Shown here piece by piece: positions 23,837 to 34,749 of a stretch of 64,000 nucleotides of DNA; the first letter of the stretch is position 1; each line of letters starts with the position of its first letter. The stretch lies in NCBI GenBank assembly GCA_933228895.1, contig OW121858.1, positions 34,929,859 through 34,993,858 on the forward strand, in the 5' to 3' direction. The stretch is from Platycnemis pennipes. Taxonomy: Eukaryota > Arthropoda > Insecta > Odonata > Platycnemididae. A model generated the notes under the pieces. The model saw nothing but the letters and a program-made list of their open reading frames with translations. It was not told the DNA's origin and ran no database searches. A program made the translations under genes and the position numbers.

Positions 23837-26800
23837 GGACTAAAATGAAATGGTTTGTGAGATATTTACTTTTCCCTAGGTGAACTAATTAGTACTCATC
23901 GTGGAAAGGGTCGACCGACATGATCCCTCAGGAACAAGAAAATTTTCTTATTTAAAGGAAGTCTTTGGTTAGTTTGTAATTTTAAGCAGAATTAAGGACT
24001 CTCCTGGAGACGCATAGCAATGAAGGACTAAAATGAAATGGTTTGTGAGTTATTTCACTTTTCGCTAGGGGAACTAATTAGTAGTCATCGTGGAAAGGGT
24101 CGACCAACATAATTTCTCAAGAACAAGAAAATTTTCTTATTTAAAGGAAGTCTTTGGTTAGTTTGTAATTTTAAGCAGAATTAGGCACTCTCCTGGAGAC
24201 GCATAGCAATGAAGGACTAAAATGAAATGGTTTGTGAGTTATTTCACTTTTCCCTAGGGGAACTAATTAGTACTCATCGTGGAAAGGGTCGACCTACATG
24301 ATCCCTCAAGAACAAGAAAATTTTCTTATTTAAAGGAAGTCTTTGGTTAGTTTGTAATTTTAAGCAGAATAATGCACACTCTTGGAGACGCATAGCAATG
24401 GAAGACTAAAATGAAATGGTTTGTGAGTTATTTCACTTTTTCCTAGAGGAACTAATTAGTACTCATCGTGGAAAGGGTCGACCTACATGATCCGTCAAGA
24501 ACAAGAAAAATTTCTTATTTAAAGGAGTTTTTGGTTGGCTTGTAATTTTATGCAGAATTAAGCACTCTCCTGAAGACGCATAGCAATGAAGGACTAAAAT
24601 GAAATGGTTTGTGAGTTATTTCACTTTTCCCTATGAGGAACTAATTAGTACTCATCGTGGAAAGGGTCGACCTACATGATCCCTCAAGAACAAGAAAATT
24701 TTCTTATTTGAAGGAAGTCTTTGGTTAGTTTGTAATTTTAAGAATAATTAAGCACTCTCCTGGAGACGCATAGCAATGAGGGACTAAAATGAAATGGTTT
24801 GTGAGTTATTTCACTTTTCCCTAGGGGAACTAATTAGTAGTCATCGTGGTAAGGGTCGACCTACATGATCCCTCAAGAATAAGAAAATTTTCTTATTTAA
24901 AGGAAGTCTTTGGTTAGTTTGTAATTTTAAGCAGAATTAAGCACTCTCCTGGAGACGCATAGCAATGAAGGACTAAAATGAAGTGGTTTGTAAGTTATTT
25001 CACTTTTCCCTAGAGGAACCAAAAAGTACTCATCGTGGAAAGGGTCGACCTACATGATCCCTCAAGAACAAGAAAATTTTCTTATTTAAAGGAAGTCTTT
25101 GGTTAGTTTGTAATTTTAAGCAGAATTAAGCACTCTCCTGGAGACGCATAGCATTGAGGGACTAAAATGAAATGGTTTGTGAGTTATTTCACTTTTACCA
25201 CAAGGGAACTAATTAGTACTCATCGTGGTAAGGGTCGACCTACATGATCCCTCAAGAATAAGAAAATTTTCTTATTTAAAGGAAGTCTTTGGTTAGTTTG
25301 TAATTTTAAGCAGAATTAAGCACTCTCCTGGAGACGCATAGCAATGAAGGACTAAAATGAAATGGTTTGTAAGTTATTTCACTTTTCCCTAGAGGAACCA
25401 ATAAGTACTCGTCGTGGAAAGGGTTGACCTACATGATCCATCAAGAACAAGAAAATTTTCTTATTTAAAGGAAGTCTTTGGTTAGTTTGTAATTTTAAGC
25501 AGAATTAAGGACTCTCCTGGAGACGCATAGCAATGAAGGACTAAAATGAAATGGTTTGTGAGTTATTTCACTTTTCCCTAAGGGAACTAATTAGTAGTCA
25601 TCGTAAAAAGGGTCGACCAACATAATTTCTCAAGAACAAGAAAATTTTCTTATATAAAGGTAGTCTTTGGTTAGTTTGTAATTTTAAGCAGAATTTGGCA
25701 CTCTCCTGGAGACGCAAAGCAATGAAGGATTAAAATGAAATGGTTTGTGAGTTATATCACTTTTCCCTAGGGGAACTAATTAGTACTCATCGTGGAAAGG
25801 GTCGAACTACATGATCCCTCAAGAACAAGAAAATTTTTTTATTTAAAGCAAGTCTTTGGTTAGTTTGTAATTTTAAGCAGAATAAAGCACTCTCCTGGAG
25901 ACGCAAAGCAATGAAGGACTAAAATGAAATGGTTTGTGAGTTATTTCACTTTTCCCGCAGGGGAACTAATTAGTACTCATCGTGCAAAGAGTCGACCTAC
26001 ATGATCCCTTAAGAACAAGAAAATTTTCTTATTTTAAGGAAGTCTTTGGTTAGTTTGTAATTTAAAGCAGAATAAAGCACTCTCCTGGAGACGCAAACCA
26101 ATGAAGGACTAAAATGAAATGGTTTGTGAGTTATTTACTTTTCCCTAGGGGAACTAATTAGTACTCATCGTGGAAAGGGTCGACCTACATGATCCCTCAA
26201 GTACAAGTAAATTTTCTTATTTAAAGGAAGTTTTGGTTAGTTTGTAATTTTAAGCAGAATAAAGCACTCTCCTGGAGACGCAAAGCAATGAAGGACTAAA
26301 ATGAAATGGTTTGTGAGTTATTTTACTTTTCCCTAGGGGAACTAATTAGTAGTCATCGTGGAAAGGGTCGACCTTCATGTTCCCTCAAGAACATGAAAAT
26401 TTTCTTATTTAAAGGAAGTCTTTGGTTAGTTTGTAATTTTAAGCAGAATTAAGCACTCTCCTGGAGAGGCATAAAAATTAAGGACTAAAATGAAATGGTT
26501 TGTGAGTTATTTCACTTTTCCCTAGGGGAACTAATTAGTACTCATCGTGGAAAGGGTCGACCTACATGATCCCTCAAGAACAAGAAAATTTTCTTATTAA
26601 AGGAGATCTTTGGTTAGTTTGTAATTTTATGCAGAATAAAGCACTCTCCTGGAGACGCATGGCAATGAATGACTAAAATGAGATTGTTTGTGAGTTATTT
26701 CACCTTTCCCTAGGGGAACTAATTAGTACTCATCGTGGAAAGGGTCGACCTACATGATCCCTCAAGAACAAGAAAATTTTCTTATTTAAAGCAAGTCTTT

Positions 26801-27438
26801 GGTTAGTTTGTAATTTTAAGCAGAATAAAGCACTCTCCTGGAGACGCAAAGCAATGAAGGACTAAAATGAAATGGTTTGTGAGTTATTTCACTTTTCCCG
26901 CAGGGGAACTAATTAGTACTCATCGTGGAAAGGGTCGACCTACATGATCCCTCAAGAACAAGAAAATGTTCTTATTTAAAGGAAGTCTTTGGTTAGTTTG
27001 TAATTTTATGCAGAATAAAGCACTCTCCTGGTAACGCATAGCAATGAAGGACTAAAATGAAATGGTTTGTGAGTTATTTCACTTTTCCCTAGGGGAACTA
27101 ATTAGTACTCATCGTAGAAAGGGTCGACTTACATGATCCCTCAAGAACAAGAAAATTTTCTATTTTAAATGAAGTCTTTGGTTAGTTTGTAATTTTAAGC
27201 AGAATTAAGCACTCTCCTGGAGACGCATAGCAATGAAGGACTAAAATGAAATGGTTTGTGAGTTATTTCACTTTACCCTAAGGGAACTAATTAGTACTCA
27301 TCGTGGAAAGGGTCGACCTTCATGATCCCTAAAGAACAAGAAAATTTTCTTATTTAGAGGAAGTCTTTGGTTATGTTGTAATTTTAAGCAGAATTAAGCA
27401 CTCTCCTGGAGACGCATAGCAATGAAGGACTAAAATGC
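23837..27438 (+). repeat. 19-monomer right part of block 1, copied twice more
   Basis: Much of this segment reappears at about 34.2-37.3 kb and again at about 39.5-42.6 kb. Markers: GCACACTCTTGG with TGGAAGAC at 24,374, 34,766 and 39,491; GAGAGGCATAAAAAT at 26,464, 36,478 and 41,582; TTATGTTG at 27,371, 37,196 and 42,489. The offset to the 39.5-kb copy is a steady 15,118 bp (80 monomers). The 34-kb copy has lost three monomers at two places. A monomer with GCATTGAGGG (25,151) is kept at 40,269 but missing from the 34-kb copy. Confidence 0.8.
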
Positions 27439-30400
27439 AATGGTTTGTGAGTTATTTCACTTTTCCCTAGAGGAACTAATTAGTACTCATCGTGGAAAGG
27501 GTCGACCTACATGATCCCTCAAGAACAAGAAAATTTCCTTTTTTAAAGGAAGTCTTTGGTTCGTTTGTAATTTTAAGCAGAATTAAGCACTCTCCTGGAG
27601 ACGCATAGCAATGAAGGACTAAAATGAAATGGTTTGTGAGTTATTTCACTTTTCCGTAGGGGAAATAATTAGTACTCATCGTGGAATGGGTCGACCTACA
27701 TGATCCCTCAAGAACAAGAAAATTTTCTTATTAAAAGGAAGTATTTGGTTAGTTTGTAATTTTAAGCAGAATTAAGCACTCTCCTGGAGACGCATAGCAA
27801 TGAAGGACTAAAATGAAATGGTTTGTGAGTTATATCACTTCTCCCTGGGGGAACTAATTAGTACTCATCGTGTAAAAGGTCGACCTACATGATCCCTCAA
27901 GAACAAGAAAAGTTTATTATTTAAAGGAAGTCTTTGGTTAGTTTGTAATTTTAAGCAGAATTAAGCACTCTCATGTAGACGCATAGCAATGAAGGATTAA
28001 AATGAAATGGTTTGTGAGTTATTTCACTTTTCCCGCAGGGGAACTAAATAGTACTCATCGTCGAAAGGGTCGATCTACATGATCCCTCAAGAATAAGAAA
28101 ATTTCTTATTTAAAGGAAGTCTTTGGTTAGTTTGTAATTTTAAGCAGAATTATGCACTCTCCTGGAGACGCATAGCAATGAAGGACTAAAATGAAATGGT
28201 TTGTGAGTTATTTCACTTTTCCTCAGGGGAACTAATTAGTATTCATCGTGGAAATGGTCGACCTACATGATCCCTCAAGAACAAGTAAATTATCTTATTT
28301 AAAGGAAGTTTTGGTTAGTTTGTAATTTTAAGCCGAATAATGCACTCTCACGGAGACGCATAGCAATGAAGGACTAAAATGAAATGGTTTTTGAGTTATT
28401 TCACTTTTCCCTAGGGGAACTAATTAGTACTCATCGTGGAAAGGGTCGACCTACATGATCCCTCAAGAACAAGAAAATTTTCTTATTTAAAGGAAGTCTT
28501 TGGTTAGTTTGTAATATTAAGCAGAATTAAGCACTCTCCTGGTGACACATATCAATGAAGGACTAAAATGACATGGTTTGTGAGTTATATTACTTTTCCC
28601 TAGGCGAACTAATTAGTACTCATCGTGGAAAGGGTCGAACTACATGATCCCTCAAGAACAAGAAAATTTTTTTATTAAAAGGAAGTATTTGGTTAGTTTG
28701 TAATTTTAAGCAGAATAAAGCACTCTCCTGGAGACGCAAAGCAATGAAGGACTAAAATGAAATGGTTTGTGAGTTATTTCACTTTTCCCGCAGGGGAACT
28801 AATTAGTACTCATCGTGCAAAGGGTCAACCTACATGATCCCTCAAGAACAAGAAAATTTTCTTATTTTAAGGAAGTCTTTGGTTAGTTTGTAATTTTAAG
28901 CAGAATTAAGCACTCTCCTGGAGACGCAAAGCAATGAAGGACTAAAATGAAATGGTTTGTGAGTTATTTACTTTTCCCTAGGGGAACTAATTAGTACTCA
29001 TCGTGGAAAGGGTCGACCTACATGATCCCTCAAGTACAAGTAAATTTTCTTATTTAAAGGAAGTTTTGGTTAGTTTGTAATTTTAAGCAGAATAAGGCAC
29101 TCTCCTGGAGACGCAAAGCAATGAAGGACTAAAATGAAATGGTTTGTGAGTTATTTTACTTTTCCCTAGGGGAACTAATTAGTAGTCATCGTGGAAAGGG
29201 TCGACCTACATGATCCCTCAAGAACAAGAAAATTTTCTTATTTAAAGGAAGTCTTTGGTTAGTTTGTAATTTTAAGCAGAATTAAGCACTCTCCTGGAGA
29301 CGCATAGCAATGAAGGACTAAAATGAAATGGTTTGTGAGTTATTTCACTTTTCCCTAGGGGAACTAATTAGTACTCATCGTGGAAAGGGTCGACCTACAT
29401 GATCCCTCAAAAACAAGAAAATTTTCTTATTTAAAGGAAGTCTTTGGTTAGTTTGTAATTTTAAGCAGAATTAAGCACTCTCCTGGAGACGCATAGCAAT
29501 GAAGGACTAAAATGAAATGGTTTGTGAGTTATATCACTTTTCCCTAGGGGAACTAATTAGTACTCATCGTGGAAAGGGTCGACCTACATGATCCCTCAAG
29601 AACAAGAAAATTTTCTTATATAAGGAGATCTTTGGTTAGTTTGTAATTTTATGCAGAATAAAGCACTCTCCTGGAGACGCATGGCAATGAATGACTAAAA
29701 TGAGATTGTTTGTGAGTTATTTCACTTTTCCCTAGGGGAACTACTTAGTACTCATCGTGGAAAGGGTCGACCTACATGATCCCTCAAGAACAAGAAAATT
29801 TTCTTAATTAAACGAAGTCTTTGGTTACTTTGTAATTTTAAGCAGAATAAAGCACTCTCCTGGAGACGCATAGCAATGAAGGACTAAAATGAAATGGTTT
29901 GTGAGTTATTTCACTTTTCCCTAGGGGAACTAATTAGTACTCATCGTGGAAAGGGTCGACCTACATGATCCCTCAAGAACAAGAAAATTTTCTTATTTAA
30001 AGGAGATCTTTGGTTAGTTTGTAATTTTAAGCAGAATAAAGCACTCTCCTGGAGACGCATAGCAATGAAGGACTAAAATGAAATGGTTTGTGAGTTATTT
30101 CACTTTTCCCTAGGGGAAATAATTAGTACTCATCGTGGAAAGGGTCGTCCTACATGATCCCTCAAGAACAAGAAAATGTTCTTATTTAAAGGAAGTCTTT
30201 GGCTAGTTTGTAATTTTATGCAGAATAAAGCACTCTCCTGGTAACGCATAGCAATGAAGGACTAAAATGAAATGGTTTGTGAGTTATTTCACTTTTCCCT
30301 AGGGCAACTAATTAGTACTCATCGTGGAAAGGGTCGACCTACATGATCCCTCAAGAACAAAAAAATTTTCTATTTTAAAGGAAGTCTTTGGTTAGTTTGT

Positions 30401-31511
30401 AATTTTAAGCAGAATTAAGCACTCTCCTGGAGACGCATAGCAATGAAGGACTAAAATGAAATGGTTTGTGAGTTATTTCACTTTTCCCTAAGGGAACTAA
30501 TTAGTACTCATCGTAGAAAGGGTCGACCTTCATGATCCCTCAAGAACAAGTAAATTTTCTTTTTTAAAGGAAGTTTTGGTTAGTTTGTAATTTTAAGCCG
30601 AATAATGCACTCTCACGGAGACGCATAGCAATGAAGGACTAAAATGAAATGGTTTGTGAGTTATTTCACTTTTCCCTATGGGAAGTAACTAGTACTCATC
30701 GTGGAAAGGGTCGACCTACATGATCCCTCAAGAACAAGAAAATTTTCTTATTTAAAGGAAGTCTTTGGTTAGTTTGTAACTTTAAGCAGAATAAAGCACT
30801 CTCCTGGAGACGCAAATCAATGAAGGACTAAAATGAAATGGTTTGTGAGTTATTTCACTTTTCCCTAGGGGAACTAATTAGTACTCTACGTGGAAAGGGT
30901 CGACCTACATGATCCCTCAAGAACAAGAAAATTTTCTTATTTAAAGGAAGTCTTTGGTTTGTTTGTAATTTTAAGCAGAATTAAGCACTCACCTGGAGAC
31001 GCATAGCAATGAATGACTAAAATGAAATGGTTTGTGAGTTATTTCACTTTTCCTCAAGGGAACTAATTAGTACTCATCGTGGAAAGGGTCGACCTACATG
31101 ATCCCTCAAGAACAAGAAAATTTTCTTATTTAAAGGAAGTCTTTGGTTAGTTTGTAATTTTAAGCAGAATTAAGCACTCTCCTGGAGACGCATAGCAATG
31201 AAGGACTAAAATGAAATGGTTTGTGAGTTATATCACTTTTCCCTGGGGGAACTAATTAGTACTCATCGTGGAAAAGGTCGACCTACATGATACCTCAAGA
31301 ACAAGAAAAGTTTATTATTTAAAGGAAGTCTTTGGTTAGTTTGTAATTTTAAGCAGAATAATGCACACTCTTGGAGACGCATAGCAATGGAGGACTAAAA
31401 TGAAATGGTTTGTAAGTTATTTCACTTTTTCCTAGAGGAACTAACTAGTACTCATCGTGGAAAGGGTCGACCTACATGATCCGTCAAGAACAAGAAAAAT
31501 TTCTTATTTAA

Positions 31512-34250
31512 AGGAAATCTTTGGTTAGTTTGTAATTTTAAGCAGATATAAGCACTCTCCTGGAGACGCATAGCAATGAGGGACTAAAATGAAATGGTTT
31601 GTGAGTTATTTCACTTTTCCCCCAAGGGAACTAATTAGTACTCCTCGTGGTAAAGGTCGACCTACATGATTCCTCAAGAATAAGAAAATTTTCTTATTTA
31701 AAGGAAGTCTTTGGTTAGTTTGTAATTTTAAGCAGAATTAAGCACTCTCCTGGAGACGCATAGCAATGAGGGACTAAAGTGAAATGGTTTGTGAGTTATT
31801 TCACTTTTCCCCCAAGGGAACTAATTAGTACTCATCGTGGAAAGGGTCGACCTACATGATCCCTCAAGAACAAGAAAATTTTCTTATTTAAAGGAAGTCT
31901 TTGGTTAGTTTGTAATTTTAAGCAGAATTAAGCACTCTCCTGGAGACGCATAGCAATGAAGGACTAAAATGAAATGGTTTGTGAGTTATTTCACTTTTCC
32001 CTAGGGGAACTAATTAGTACTCATCGTGGACAGGGTCGACCTACATGATCCCTCAGGAACAAGAAAATTTTCTTATTTAAAGGAAGTCTTTGGTTAGTTT
32101 GTAATTTTAAGCAGAATTAAGCACTCTCCTGGAGACGCATAGCAATGAAGAACTAAAATGAAATGGTTTGTGAGTTATTTCACTTTTCCTTAGGGGAACC
32201 AATTAGTAGTCATCGTGGAAAGGGTCGACCAACATAATTTCTCAAGAACAAGAAAATTTTCTTATTTAAAGGAAGTCTTTGGTTAGTTTGTAATTTTAAG
32301 CAGAATTAGGCACTCTCCTGGAGACGCAAAGCAATGAAGGACTAAAATGAAATGGTTTGTGAGTTATTTCACTTTTCCCTTGGGGAACTAATTAGTACTC
32401 ATCGTGGAAAGGGTCGACCTACATGATCCCTCAAGAACAAGAAAATTTTCTATTTTAAAGGAAGTCTTTGGTTAGTTTGTAATTTTAAGCAGAATTAAGC
32501 ACTTTCCTGGAGACGCATAGCAATGAAGGACTAAAATGAAATGGTTTGTGAGTTATTTCACTTTTCCCTAGGGGAACTAATTAGTAGTCATCGTGGAAAG
32601 GGTCGACCAACATAATTTCTCAAGAACAAGAAAATTTTCTTATTTAAAGGAAGTCTTTGGTTAGTTTGTAATTTTAAGCAGAATTAAGCACTCTCCTGGA
32701 GACGCATAGCAATGAAGGACTAAAATGAAATGGTTTGTGTGTTATTTCACTTTTCCCTAGGGGAACTAATTAGTACTCATCGTGGAAAGGGTCGACCTAC
32801 ATGATCCCTCAAAAACAAGAAAATTTTCTTATTTAAAGGAAGTCTTTGGTTAGTTTGTAATTTTAAGCAGAAGTAAGCACTCTCCTGGAGACGCATAGCA
32901 ATGAAGGACTAAAATGAAATGGTTTGTGAGTTATTTCACTTTTCCCTAAGGGAACTAATTAGTACTCATCGTAGAAAGGGTCGACCTACATGATCCCTCA
33001 AGAACAAGAAAATTTTCTTATTTAAAGGAAGTCTTTGGTTAGTTTGTAATTTTAAGCAGAATTAAGCACTCTCCTGGAGACGCATAGCAATGAAGGACTA
33101 AAATGAAATGGTTTGTGAGTTATATCACTTTTCCCTGGGGGAACTAATTAGTACTCATCGTGGAAAAGGTCGACCTACATGATCCCTCAAAAACAAGAAA
33201 AGTTTATTATTTAAAGGAAGTCTTTCGTTAGTTTGTAATTTTAAGCAGAATAATGCACACTCTTGGAGACGCATAGCAATGGAGGAATAAAATGAAATGG
33301 CTTGTGAGTTATTTCACTTTTTCCTAGAGGAACTAATTAGTACTCATCGTGGAAAGGGTCGACCTACATGATCCGTCAAGAACAAGAAAAATTTCTTATT
33401 TAAGGAGTCTTTGGTTGGCTTGTAATTTTAAGCAGAATTAAGCACTCTCCTGAAGACGCATAGCAATGAAGGACTAAAATGCAATGGTTTGTGAGTTATT
33501 TCACTTTTCCCTATGAGGAACTAATTAGTACTCATCGTGGAAAGGGTCGACCTACATGATCCCTCAAGAACAAGAAAATTTTCTTATTTAAAGGAAGTCT
33601 TTGGTTAGTTTGTAATTTTAAGCAGAATTAAGCACTCTCCTGGAGACGCATAGCAATGAGGGACTAAAATGAAATGGTTTGTGAGTTATTTCATTTTCCC
33701 CCAAGGGAACTAATTAGTACTCATCGTGGAAAGGGTCGACCTACATGATCCCTCAAGAACAAGAAAATTTTCTTATTTAAAGGAAGTCTTTGGTTAGTTT
33801 GTAATTTTAAGCAGAATTAAGCACTCTCCTGGAGACGCATAGCAATGAGGGACTAAAATGAAATGGTTTGTGAGTTATTTCACTTTTCCCACAAGGGAAC
33901 TAATTAGTACTCATCGTGGTAAGGGTCGACCTACATGATCCCTCAAGAATAAGAAAATTTTCTTATTTAAAGGAAGTCTTTGGTTAGTTTGTAATTTTAA
34001 GCAGAATTAAGCACTCTCCTGGAGACGCATAGCAATGAAGGACTAAAATGAAATGGTTTGTAAGTTATTTCACTTTTCCCTAGAGGAACCAATAAGTACT
34101 CATCGTGGAAAGGGTCGACCTACATGATCCCTCAAGAACAAGAAAATTTTCATATTTAAAGGAAGTCTTTGGTTAGTTTGTAATTTTAAGCAGAATTAAG
34201 CACTCTCCTGGAGACGCATAGCAATGAAGGACTAAAATGAAATGGTTTGT
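31512..34250 (+). repeat. Third, shortened copy of the 17-monomer HOR
   Basis: This has the same order of variants as 17.4-23.8 kb but lacks two monomers at its left end. The monomer carrying CCCTATGAGG is missing, because the CCGTCAAG monomer fuses at about 31,512 to AAAGGAAATCTTTGG. The AGCATTCTCC monomer is missing near 31,730. Small differences from the other copies include TAAAATGAAATGG near 33,102, where they read TAAAATAAAATGG, and GAAGGACTAAAATG near 32,525, where they read GAAGGTCTAAAATG. Confidence 0.75.
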
Positions 34251-34749
34251 GAGATATTTACTTTTCCCTAGGGGAACTAATTAGTACTCATCGTGGAAAG
34301 GGTCGACCGACATGATCCCTCAGGAACAAGAAAATTTTCTTATTTAAAGGAAGTCTTTGGTTAGTTTGTAATTTTAAGCAGAATTAAGGACTCTCCTGGA
34401 GACGCATAGCAATGAAGGACTAAAATGAAATGGTTTGTGAGTTATTTCACTTTTCCCTAGGGGAACTAATTAGTAGTCATCGTGGAAAGGGTCGACCAAC
34501 ATAATTTCTCAAGAACAAGAAAATTTTCTTATTTAAAGGAAGTCTTTGGTTAGTTTGTAATTTTAAGCAGAATTAGGCACTCTCCTGGAGACGCATAGCA
34601 ATGAAGGACTAAAATGAAATGGTTTGTGAGTTATTTCACTTTTCCCTAGGGGAACTAATTAGTACTCATCGTGGAAAGGGTCGACCTACATGATCCCTCA
34701 AGAACAAGAAAATTTTCTTATTTAAAGGAAGTCTTTGGTTAGTTTGTAA

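Larger units (their letters stand above)
13452..27438 (+). repeat. 74-monomer segmental block, copy 1 (13,987 bp)
   Basis: Matched to the next block by rare markers exactly 13,987 bp apart: GGTTCGTTTG at 13,571 and 27,558, CCTGGTGACACATATC at 14,551 and 28,538, and ACTCTACGTGG at 16,896 and 30,883. By eye, about ten substitutions separate the two copies over the first 4 kb, that is more than 99% identity. The left boundary lies where the second copy switches from a GCAATGG monomer, around 13,452 and 27,439. This copy contains two tandem copies of a 17-monomer HOR. The right third (23.84-27.44 kb) carries the types GAGGCATAAAAATTAAGG (26,464), GCATGGCAATGAATG and CTGGTAACGC. Confidence 0.85.
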
